Assembly: GCA_007122505.1 (NCBI GenBank) | Contig: SKTQ01000139.1 | Span: 1-6,863, forward strand | From: Bacteroidales bacterium | GTDB lineage: Bacteria; Bacteroidota; Bacteroidia; Bacteroidales; UBA7960 | DNA length: 6,863 bases | Direction of reading: 5' to 3' | Shown: positions 1 through 5,623 of the stretch, piece by piece | Numbering within the stretch: position 1 is the stretch's first letter | Layout: each line of letters starts with the position of its first letter | Notes under the pieces: generated by a model | The model's database searches: none | What the model was told of the DNA's origin: nothing | What the model saw: only the letters and a program-made list of their open reading frames with translations | Translations under genes and position numbers: made by a program

Positions 1-39
1 GACCGGCCTAAAATGTCTTGTTGTATTGGCAGAATGTAG

Positions 40-59
40 GGACAGGGCTTGACCTGTCC
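40..59. repeat. Short hairpin, 7-bp perfect arms
   Basis: GGACAGG (40-46) and CCTGTCC (53-59) are perfect inverted arms around the 6-base loop GCTTGA. No T-tract follows on either strand, so it is a poor intrinsic terminator. The rest of 1-180 shows no convincing gene: the short reading frames here have no recognisable protein character. It may be the edge of a dispersed intergenic element or the tail of the gene to the left of the window. Confidence 0.5.
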
Positions 60-180
60 ATCACAACAGCCGTACTGTTTTTCGCACAAAAGTTTTGCCT
101 AATTTGCCACTTGTTGATAGACGTGCATATATAACTGTGTGTGGTTGTAAATGGGTGTCCTATCCGGAAAACAGGAAAAG

Positions 181-274
181 GTCTTTGCGAATCTTAATCT
201 TTGCGGGCTTTGCGAGGAATAAAATGTTTCACGCAAAGGCCGCAAATGCCAAATCAGGCAAAAAGCGCAAAGAC
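181..274. repeat. CGCAAAG-rich imperfect inverted repeat
   Basis: The outer arms GTCTTTGCG (181-189) and CGCAAAGAC (266-274) are perfect inverted copies. The inner arms at 200-214 and 232-246 match at 14 of 15 positions. The stretch is built from CTTTGCG on the left half and CGCAAAG on the right half, so the element could fold into a long, interrupted stem-loop centred near 223-230. From memory, similar CGCAAAG-rich intergenic stretches recur in several bacterial phyla and are often mis-annotated as short Lys/Ala-rich proteins. I therefore treat it as a dispersed non-coding repeat and not as a gene. Confidence 0.7.
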
Positions 275-321
275 AATTTACCAATGTACCAATTTACCAA
301 TGTGCAAATGTACTAATGTGC
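274..321. repeat. 8-bp tandem repeat, six copies
   Basis: Six consecutive octamers run CAATTTAC, CAATGTAC, CAATTTAC, CAATGTGC, AAATGTAC and TAATGTGC. The first three differ only at one alternating position, and the copies degrade to the right. Eight is not a multiple of three and no start signal precedes it, so a coding role is unlikely. It abuts the CGCAAAG inverted repeat directly, with the last bases of that element forming the first octamer. Confidence 0.75.
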
Positions 322-354
322 AAATTTTTGCCCGGCCTATAACATTCCTTTTTT

Positions 355-382
355 CTGCTTACTGCTTACTGCTTACTTCTTA
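355..382. repeat. 7-bp tandem repeat, four copies
   Basis: CTGCTTA occurs three times exactly (355-361, 362-368, 369-375), followed by a fourth copy CTTCTTA (376-382) with one change. The following 16 bases are pyrimidine-rich and lead into the 14-bp repeat. No gene is associated. Confidence 0.75.
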
Positions 383-398
383 CTTTCACTCCCTCTCT

Positions 399-503
399 CA
401 TCACTCAGCTCCCATCACTCAGCTCCCATCACTCAGCTCTCATCACTCAGCTCTCATCACTCAGCTCCCATCACTCAGCTCTCCTCACTCATCACTCAGC
501 TCC
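399..503. repeat. 14-bp tandem repeat, seven copies with a half-unit interruption
   Basis: The unit is CATCACTCAGCTCY, where Y is C or T. Six copies run head to tail from 399 to 482. A 7-bp piece CCTCACT (483-489), close to the first half of the unit, interrupts the array, and a seventh copy fills 490-503. Variation is confined to the last base of the unit. The plus strand here is strongly pyrimidine-biased, with one G per unit. Copies are directly adjacent with no unique spacers, which excludes CRISPR. The unit length is not a multiple of three, so it does not encode a peptide repeat. It lies just before the terminator of the minus-strand gene and touches no reading frame. Confidence 0.85.
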
Positions 504-518
504 CAGCTCTCCCCCAAT

Positions 519-562
519 AAAAAAACTCAGGGGCTCTCCGGCAAAGAGAACCCCTGAGTTTT
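519..562 (-). terminator. Intrinsic terminator of the secreted-protein gene
   Basis: The 17-bp arms 522-538 and 546-562 pair at all but one position (a C/A mismatch between 534 and 550) around the 7-base loop 539-545. Read on the minus strand, the hairpin is followed by seven T residues (525 down to 519) and more A/T. It lies 50 bp beyond the stop codon of the minus-strand gene. The right arm also ends in four T residues on the plus strand, so weak bidirectional action is possible. Confidence 0.9.
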
Positions 563-572
563 ATGATTTGCT

Positions 573-600
573 TTGTTTACGAAATATTTTCCGTAAACAA
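573..600. repeat. Inverted repeat between stop codon and terminator
   Basis: TTGTTTACG (573-581) and CGTAAACAA (592-600) are perfect 9-bp inverted arms with an A/T-rich centre. It lies 11 bp beyond the stop codon of the secreted-protein gene and upstream, in minus-strand transcription, of the main terminator. It may be an auxiliary 3'-end stabilising hairpin. It has no T-run of its own long enough to be a clear terminator. Confidence 0.6.
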
Positions 601-611
601 TTTATAGCATC

Positions 612-2432
612 TTATCTTGCAATGTGGAAACGATGTGACTGAACGCCAACGTTGGTTTCAATCTGCATGATATACAAACCTTGCTTCAGTTGAGAAACAT
701 TGAATGATGTTTCGCTGCTTTGCTGCATCACTAAGCGGCCGGTGATATCATATACTTTCACATTCAAGACATCCGCATCGGTATTGATATGGATGACAGA
801 GCTGGCAGGATTTGGATAGATAACCATATTCAAATCGTCCATATCCACTTCAACTACAGACACAGGTGGAACACCCCAAACGTCATTCAATACTGTATCT
901 CCGGTGATTTCTTCCTCGCGGTTGGGGTCGCCTTCCCATTCGCCGCCGTCCCATCCTGCACCGAATGCATCTGAGAAGTACTTATACTCAAGCGTACCAG
1001 CGGGTACAGCATCGTGAGTGGCTGTGTAGATAAGCACATCTCCAGGTGGATCAGGATCAACATCTGCTGTCAGGCTGATGGCGTCCAGCATAAAGATGAA
1101 TGCATCTTCCGATACATAGTTAATGGCGAAACGGATAACTTCTCCATCGTAGTCACCAAGAGGGAAAGTATATTCTGTCCATTGGGTGGGAACTTCGATA
1201 AACGGTTCATCACTGATTGGAATAAAGTCTCCGGGGCTATCGCCAGTGGTGGAAACAAGTACACGAATTCTTTCGAGTCCGTAAGCTGCGGTATAAGACA
1301 TGGCATGGAAGCTGAGCACACTACTTTCATGTGCAGAGAATTCCGGAGAAATCAGCCACTTGTTGTCATCAAAATCAGTGTATTGAATGGCAATGGCATA
1401 TTTACTGCCATCAACCGGCGGATTTTCTTCATCAATTGGCGGATCGGTTTCAGCGGGATTGAATGCCATCCAGGCAAATTCTGTTCCTTCACCCGGGAAA
1501 CTGAAGTCAGACACACCCCACGTATTGCCTTCAGTGAGCTGGATCGTAATCCAAGGCGACAGGTCGGTGGTAAAGTCTGCATATCCGTCAAAGTTTTCGT
1601 AGAAGGTGTAGGGCGGATTTTTGGCAGGATCCACCAGTGTCATTTCCAGTGAACCTTCGCTGCCGGGCTCAGCCCAACCGGTGAAGCTACCTGTAACGAA
1701 CACGCTGTGCTGATCGGGATCAAAACCTTCAGCTTCTGACATATCTACATTGAATGTTACGCTGTACTCATCATCCGGATCCGGAGGTACATCACCGGGA
1801 ATGACGAATGCCTCAATATTCCATACTGTCTCAAATCCAAATGCCGAAGCAAACTGCCATGGGTTGGTTCCAAACTGAAGCAGGTTGGCAAGGCCGTCAT
1901 TCGCTGTTGATGTCTCGAATGCAGCGGGGAATACTCCGTCACCGGGGTCGCCGATTTCCCATCCGATCCAAAGCTCCTGGCTGGTATCGATAAGATAGGG
2001 GTCAAACAATTCTACCTCTACCCACTCTTCTTCAGCAACCATCATGGATTGGCTGACATACTGATCAGGCCACTCACCACCTTCTAAATCCGGGTTGCCT
2101 TGCCAGATGACTACAGACGCATCCAGCGGCTCATCGTTCATAAAAATGCGGATCTTGGTTACAGAGTAACCTTCATAGGCGGCCAATTCAGCCGGCATCC
2201 AGCGAATGGCTGCAAACCACTGTGCACCATCTCCACCCAAACCAAGTGCGTTGTCATTGACACCTGATTGCCAATACTTGATCCATTCCCCGTCAGCGTC
2301 CTTTGTGTATTCTGGAACGGGACCGGGATTGGTGGGTAGCTTCATTATTTGAGGCTCCTGCGCTATACCAACACTGGACAGCACAAAGAAAAGCATCAAA
2401 ATAATTGTAATCGATTGTAAGATTTTCTTCAT
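612..2432 (-). CDS. Secreted multidomain protein with cleaved-adhesin domain and T9SS sorting domain
   Basis: A 606-residue exported protein, likely surface-bound or released by type IX secretion; no catalytic motif is seen and the biological role is unknown. The ATG at 2432 is chosen because it opens directly into a signal peptide (MKKILQS, hydrophobic core, probable cleavage near residue 24). The longer frame begins with TTG at 2456. Residues about 45-210 form a Trp-rich beta-sandwich-like domain. Residues 222-268 and 463-520 look like the two halves of one carbohydrate-binding-like/E-set domain (VTFNVDMS, TGSFTGWAEPG, then EYKYFSD, GGEWEGDPNR, NDVWG). Between them lies a cleaved-adhesin-like domain (FYENFDG, WGVSDF, KWLISPEFS, RVLVSTTG, DAFIFMLDAISL). 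The C-terminal 73 residues are a type A sorting domain (YPNPASS, VYDITGRLV, GLYIMQIE). The protein is acidic, has Pro/Asp linkers and contains no cysteine. It is monocistronic, with its own promoters and terminator. Confidence 0.9.
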   Translation of the reverse strand: MKKILQSITIILMLFFVLSSVGIAQEPQIMKLPTNPGPVPEYTKDADGEWIKYWQSGVNDNALGLGGDGAQWFAAIRWMPAELAAYEGYSVTKIRIFMNDEPLDASVVIWQGNPDLEGGEWPDQYVSQSMMVAEEEWVEVELFDPYLIDTSQELWIGWEIGDPGDGVFPAAFETSTANDGLANLLQFGTNPWQFASAFGFETVWNIEAFVIPGDVPPDPDDEYSVTFNVDMSEAEGFDPDQHSVFVTGSFTGWAEPGSEGSLEMTLVDPAKNPPYTFYENFDGYADFTTDLSPWITIQLTEGNTWGVSDFSFPGEGTEFAWMAFNPAETDPPIDEENPPVDGSKYAIAIQYTDFDDNKWLISPEFSAHESSVLSFHAMSYTAAYGLERIRVLVSTTGDSPGDFIPISDEPFIEVPTQWTEYTFPLGDYDGEVIRFAINYVSEDAFIFMLDAISLTADVDPDPPGDVLIYTATHDAVPAGTLEYKYFSDAFGAGWDGGEWEGDPNREEEITGDTVLNDVWGVPPVSVVEVDMDDLNMVIYPNPASSVIHINTDADVLNVKVYDITGRLVMQQSSETSFNVSQLKQGLYIMQIETNVGVQSHRFHIAR

Positions 2433-2521
2433 GATAATGGTTTTTAAATTTAACAAAAAGTTGATTTTAAGGGTGTTGTTTAATAATGGTTAAAGTTTAT
2501 AATAAGGGTGTATTTTGCTTC

Positions 2522-2552
2522 CAAATATAGAAATTATTTATTTCCCAACAAA
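2522..2552 (-). promoter_or_regulatory. Proximal promoter of the secreted-protein gene
   Basis: On the minus strand, TTTG (2552-2549) is followed after exactly 19 bases by TATATTTG (2529-2522), matching the Bacteroidota housekeeping form TTTG-N19..21-TAnnTTTG. Transcription would begin near 2515, giving an A/T-rich leader of roughly 80 bases before the ATG at 2432. No Shine-Dalgarno sequence precedes that ATG, as is usual in this phylum. Confidence 0.7.
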
Positions 2553-2634
2553 AAAATAATTTTTTTCATCCGTCGCACCTTCAATGTTTGTATGTCAAGG
2601 GCCTGATGTTTTCCGGTTTAAGCAATTCATCATA

Positions 2635-2665
2635 CAAATATAAATACTATTTACAAATAATCAAA
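2635..2665 (-). promoter_or_regulatory. Second promoter-like site, same orientation
   Basis: TTTG (2665-2662), 19 bases, then TATATTTG (2642-2635) on the minus strand: the same boxes and the same spacing as the proximal site, 113 bp further upstream. If used, it would give a leader of about 195 bases for the secreted-protein gene. The background is A/T-rich, so chance occurrence is possible. Confidence 0.45.
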
Positions 2666-2733
2666 TTTTACATAAAATTAGGTGCACCTCTCCTTTCTTT
2701 GACCTGATCGCATTTGACAATATTGATGAAGTA

Positions 2734-2768
2734 CAAATATAATGGTATTTTTACAGCTATATGCCAAA
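2734..2768 (-). promoter_or_regulatory. Third promoter-like site, same orientation
   Basis: TTTG (2768-2765), 23 bases, then TATATTTG (2741-2734) on the minus strand. The spacing is longer than ideal. The -7 box is identical to those at 2522 and 2635, and shares the extended TATATTTGTA with the middle site. Its use would give a leader of about 295 bases. Confidence 0.3.
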
Positions 2769-2875
2769 AAATATTTTTTCGTCAAACTGTCTGATTATTA
2801 GCCTACAGCCGAAAATGATTCCATACCCCGGAGTTTTTTTGAAAGCAAAAGAGGGTGAGTTTTCGTTTTTTTTCT

Positions 2876-2883
2876 TTACTTTG
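2876..2883 (+). promoter_or_regulatory. Possible -7 box for the carboxyltransferase operon
   Basis: TTACTTTG fits TAnnTTTG with one mismatch and lies behind a T-rich stretch, but no good TTTG -33 box is found at the right distance. It would give a leader of about 90 bases. This is the best rightward candidate in the intergenic region but remains weak. Confidence 0.3.
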
Positions 2884-2979
2884 GAAGTTCGTTTCGCTTC
2901 AATATGAAGGCTTGGAGGCGTCATTTTTTGCCGTAAAGCACTGTTGGTGTGGGTATTAAAAACAAAAACCAAAAAAAAT

Positions 2980-4527
2980 ATGTCAATCAAACAAAAGACG
3001 CTGGATCTTAAGCAAAGGATGCAGAACGCATTGCAGGGCGGAGGCGCAAAAGCCATAGAAAAGCAGGTAGCGATGGGAAAGATGACTGCACGTGAACGCA
3101 TCATTTCGCTACTGGACCCCAATTCTTTTCATGAATACGACTTGTTTGTTGAGCATGCAGCCAAAGATTTCGACATGGACAAGAAACACCTTCCAGGTGA
3201 TGGCGTGATTACCGGGACCGGCACCATCAGTGGTTTTCCCGTGTGTGTCTATGCCCAGGATTTCACGGTTGCCGGTGGTTCTCTTGGACTCATGCATGCG
3301 CGCAAAATCGGAAAAATCATGGATCACGCCATGAAGTTGAAGATTCCGATTATCGGCATTAACGACTCCGGGGGTGCACGTATTCAGGAGGGGGTAAATT
3401 CCCTGGCAGGCTATGGTGAGATTTTTTACCGAAACACACAGGCCTCGGGTGTGATACCTCAGATATCGGTAATATTGGGACCTTGCGCCGGCGGTGCCGT
3501 GTATTCACCTGCTCTGACCGATTTTGTATTTGTGGTGGACAAGATTTCCAAAATGTTTATCACCGGACCGGAGGTCATACGATCTGTGCTGGGTGAGGAG
3601 ATCAGTATGGAAGAGCTGGGTGGTGCCCGTGTGCACAGCGAAATTACCGGAAACGCGCATTTTTTCACAGAAAGCGAGGCTGAATGTTTTCAGAAAATCA
3701 AAAAGCTGGTGTCATACATTCCGTGGAGCAACAAGCGCAAAGCTGCTACATTTCCTAAAAAAGCCCCAAAAACCAAACAATACCGGATCGACAACATCAT
3801 TCCCACTGACCCCAGGGAGCCCTATGATGTCAGGGATGTGATCAAAGCCATCAGTGACGACAGCGATTTCTTCGAAGTACAGGAGCTCTACGCTGCCAAT
3901 ATGGTGGTGGGCTTCGGACGCCTGAGCGGGCAAACGGTCGGATTTGTAGCCAATCAGCCACTCATTCTGGCCGGTGTTCTGGATGTTGATTCCTCCGATA
4001 AGGCCGCGCGCTTTATCCGTTTTTGTGATGCCTTCAATATTCCGCTGGTTACCCTTGTGGACCTGCCCGGTTACCTCCCCGGCATCGACCAGGAGCATGC
4101 CGGTGTGATCCGCCACGGTGCCAAGATCCTGTATTCCTACAGTGAAGCTACCGTACCAAAACTCACGGTGATTTTGAGAAAAGCATACGGTGGCGGCTAC
4201 ATCGCCATGTGCTCGCGGCACTTAAAAGCTGATTTTGTATTTGCCTGGCCCACCGCCGAAATTGCCGTAATGGGTCCGGAAGGTGCCGCAAACATTATTT
4301 TCCGGCACGAAATCATGAACTCCCCCAACCCGGAAGAAACCAGGAAAAGAAAAGTGGAAGAGTACAAACAAAAGTTTGCCAATCCCTATGTGGCAGCAGC
4401 CCATGGATACATTGATGCCGTGATTGAACCCTCGGAAACAAGGAAGTTCCTGTTGCATGCCCTGGATATTTCTGCCGAAAAAGACGAAAAAGCACCTGAG
4501 AAAAAACACGGTATACCGCCATTTTAA
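2980..4527 (+). CDS. Acyl-CoA carboxylase beta subunit (carboxyltransferase, PccB/MmdA family)
   Basis: A 515-residue carboxyltransferase that moves CO2 between biotin on the carrier protein and an acyl-CoA, probably propionyl-CoA/methylmalonyl-CoA, in the cytoplasm. The ATG at 2980 follows an A-rich leader and gives the family's normal length; a TTG at 2944 adds 12 residues not typical of the family. N-terminal half: KMTARERI (34-41), LPGDGVITGTG (71-81), AQDFTVAGGSLG (92-103), NDSGGARIQEG (128-138), GPCAGGAVYSPA (167-178, oxyanion-type Gly-Gly). C-terminal half: NQPLILAGVLD (325-335), RFIRFCDAFNIPLVTLVD (344-361), KAYGGGYIAM (401-410), WPTAEIAVMGPEGAANI (423-439), and the family-typical end KKHGIPPF. 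An Ile follows GGGY, where propionyl-specific PccB commonly has Asp, so substrate choice is open. The carrier gene follows 12 bp downstream. It may be a true carboxylase subunit or the alpha subunit of a sodium-pumping decarboxylase. Confidence 0.93.
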   Translation: MSIKQKTLDLKQRMQNALQGGGAKAIEKQVAMGKMTARERIISLLDPNSFHEYDLFVEHAAKDFDMDKKHLPGDGVITGTGTISGFPVCVYAQDFTVAGGSLGLMHARKIGKIMDHAMKLKIPIIGINDSGGARIQEGVNSLAGYGEIFYRNTQASGVIPQISVILGPCAGGAVYSPALTDFVFVVDKISKMFITGPEVIRSVLGEEISMEELGGARVHSEITGNAHFFTESEAECFQKIKKLVSYIPWSNKRKAATFPKKAPKTKQYRIDNIIPTDPREPYDVRDVIKAISDDSDFFEVQELYAANMVVGFGRLSGQTVGFVANQPLILAGVLDVDSSDKAARFIRFCDAFNIPLVTLVDLPGYLPGIDQEHAGVIRHGAKILYSYSEATVPKLTVILRKAYGGGYIAMCSRHLKADFVFAWPTAEIAVMGPEGAANIIFRHEIMNSPNPEETRKRKVEEYKQKFANPYVAAAHGYIDAVIEPSETRKFLLHALDISAEKDEKAPEKKHGIPPF

Positions 4528-4539
4528 TCCCATCCTTTT

Positions 4540-4869
4540 ATGAAAAAGCGCAAAAAAGGGAAAAAAGATAGCTTCAGGCTGGTGGTTGATGATGTTACAT
4601 ACATCACGAACCCCAACAAGATGTTCACACTAAGAAAACCATACAGCCCGGCCAATCCGAATATTGTTTCCTCATTTATGCCCGGTAACATCCAGAAAGT
4701 ATTTGTCAAAAAAGGGCAAGCCGTAAAAGAGGGTGAAGAACTGTGCATACTTGAGGCCATGAAAATGAAAAATGTTATCCTGGCACCGGCTGATGGTACC
4801 GTAAAGAAGGTAAATATCAAAGAAGGCGATATAGTTCCCAAAAACCACCCACTGGTCGAATTGCAGTAA
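4540..4869 (+). CDS. Biotin carboxyl carrier protein (biotinyl domain)
   Basis: A 109-residue carrier that holds biotin and shuttles carboxyl groups to or from the adjacent carboxyltransferase. The C-terminal half is a biotinyl/lipoyl beta-barrel: FMPGNIQKVFVKKGQAVKEG (46-65), the biotinylation motif EAMKMK (72-77) with Lys75 as acceptor 34 residues from the end (the usual distance), and APADGTVKKVNIKEGD (82-97). The first nine residues are strongly basic (MKKRKKGKK). The linker contains RKPYSPANP (32-40) and lacks the long Pro/Ala stretch of classic AccB. AMKM marks biotin and not lipoate. Its start lies 12 bp after the stop of the carboxyltransferase gene, so the two are almost certainly co-transcribed. 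There is no obvious Shine-Dalgarno sequence. Functional partners not visible here are a biotin carboxylase or a decarboxylase membrane subunit, and a biotin ligase. Confidence 0.93.
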   Translation: MKKRKKGKKDSFRLVVDDVTYITNPNKMFTLRKPYSPANPNIVSSFMPGNIQKVFVKKGQAVKEGEELCILEAMKMKNVILAPADGTVKKVNIKEGDIVPKNHPLVELQ

Positions 4870-4873
4870 ACAG

Positions 4874-4889
4874 ACCATATTAATATGGT
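4874..4889. repeat. Perfect 16-bp palindrome after the carrier gene
   Basis: ACCATATTAATATGGT is its own reverse complement and starts 4 bp after the stop of the carrier gene. As RNA it could form only a short A/U-rich stem, and the T-run (4912-4918) is about 22 bases away, so it is a weak terminator candidate. It could instead be a dimeric protein-binding site upstream of the next gene. Otherwise 4870-4993 shows no clear promoter or terminator. Confidence 0.5.
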
Positions 4890-4993
4890 ATAAGCTCATT
4901 GACCGGTGCATATTTTTTCCGGGCAGACAACCCGCCAACAGCATACGGTCGTGCAATGTTTCGTTTGTGTAAGGTTCTCTAAAACAGCATAAT

Positions 4994-5623
4994 ATGCATG
5001 CCAGGCAACGGCTTGTATTCGCCAGCCATAATCCCCATAAAATTCAGGAAATCAGCGACATTCTCGGCCCGCAGTTAGCCGTGACGGGGCTAACGGAACT
5101 CGGTTGTTTTGAGGAGATCCCGGAGCCTTATGACACCCTGGAAGAAAATGCGATGGCAAAAGCCCGCTACATATATGATACATACCAGGTGGATTGTTTT
5201 GCCGATGACACAGGACTGGAGGTTGATGCGCTGGGCGGACAGCCCGGTGTGCGATCGGCAAGATATGCAGGTGCTGAAAAAAACAGCCAGGCCAATGTAT
5301 CAAAACTGCTGACGGAATTGTCGGGCATTTCATACCGCAGGGCAAGGTTCCGAACAGTAATTGCTTTGGTGATGCAAGGCCGTGTTTATCTGTTTGAAGG
5401 CATCGTGAAAGGTGTGATATCTCATGTCCCAACCGGTGAAAAGGGCTTTGGTTATGATCCGGTATTTATACCGGACGGCTATGACAAGAGTTTTGCCGAA
5501 ATGGATGCCGAGCTAAAAAACAAGATCAGCCACCGGAAAATGGCCATCAGTAAGCTTGTTGATTTTCTGAAGATATTTTCATCAGCGCCCGGCGAGGGAC
5601 TCTTCGATGAGAATCGTGAATAG
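4994..5623 (+). CDS. rdgB: RdgB/HAM1-type XTP/dITP diphosphatase
   Basis: A 209-residue cytoplasmic nucleotide-pool enzyme that hydrolyses dITP, XTP and ITP to monophosphate and pyrophosphate, keeping deaminated purines out of DNA and RNA. Family motifs run in order: FASHNPHK (9-16, nucleotide/phosphate binding), EENA (50-53), the acidic catalytic FADDTGLEV (69-77), GGQPGVRSARYAG (81-93), PTGEKGFGYDP (146-156), FAEM (167-170) and KNKISHR (175-181). Length is slightly above the usual 190-200 because about 15 residues (SSAPGEGLFDENRE) follow the normal end. This tail is encoded in the 42 bp shared with the opposing ligase gene. The ATG at 4994 puts the strand-one motif right at the N-terminus, supporting this start. 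No Shine-Dalgarno sequence is visible. It lies 124 bp after the carrier gene and may be read through from that operon or from an unseen promoter. Confidence 0.95.
   Translation: MHARQRLVFASHNPHKIQEISDILGPQLAVTGLTELGCFEEIPEPYDTLEENAMAKARYIYDTYQVDCFADDTGLEVDALGGQPGVRSARYAGAEKNSQANVSKLLTELSGISYRRARFRTVIALVMQGRVYLFEGIVKGVISHVPTGEKGFGYDPVFIPDGYDKSFAEMDAELKNKISHRKMAISKLVDFLKIFSSAPGEGLFDENRE
5582..5623. other. 42-bp tail-to-tail overlap of rdgB and ddl
   Basis: The stop codon of rdgB (5621-5623, TAG on plus) lies inside ddl. The stop codon of ddl (5582-5584, TGA on minus) lies inside rdgB. Both C-termini are therefore coded by the same DNA, and neither gene has room for its own hairpin terminator before entering the other. 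The extra RdgB tail is the part that the overlap adds. Confidence 0.9.

Larger units (their letters stand above)
2433..2979. other. Divergent intergenic region, 547 bp, A/T-rich
   Basis: No protein-coding gene is supported here. The region separates the leftward secreted-protein gene from the rightward carboxyltransferase gene. It contains three leftward promoter-like sites, listed separately, and one weak rightward site. It also has a perfect 10-bp palindrome AGGTGCACCT (2680-2689), and an 8-bp inverted pair TTTGTATG (2587-2594) / CATACAAA (2631-2638). A reading frame running leftward from about 3122 through this region starts inside the carboxyltransferase gene and is a shadow. Confidence 0.7.

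Noticed and set aside
399..503. CRISPR array
   Set aside because: Repeats are 14 bp and directly adjacent, with no unique spacers, and no cas genes are nearby.
95..557. Overlapping small reading frames (about 60-120 codons) on both strands of the left region
   Set aside because: They run through the CGCAAAG element and the 8-, 7- and 14-bp tandem repeats, have low-complexity products, and lack start signals. They look like spurious translations of repeats.
1014..1652. A 212-codon plus-strand frame
   Set aside because: It is antisense to the well-supported secreted-protein gene, has no recognisable domain, and its composition mirrors the complementary strand.
612..2432. Peptidase or gingipain-like protease assignment
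   Set aside because: Cleaved-adhesin and sorting domains often accompany proteases, but no catalytic Cys, His or Ser motif is visible and the protein has no cysteine at all.
2433..2456. TTG start at 2456 for the secreted protein
   Set aside because: The extra eight residues precede a standard signal peptide that begins at the ATG at 2432.
3712..4221. A 169-codon minus-strand frame inside the carboxyltransferase gene
   Set aside because: It is a shadow of a strongly conserved coding region, with no promoter or recognisable motifs.
2980..4869. Complete methylmalonyl-CoA decarboxylase (mmd) operon
   Set aside because: Only the carboxyltransferase and carrier are present. No membrane beta subunit, small OadG-like subunit or epimerase gene is seen, so the mmd name is not assigned.
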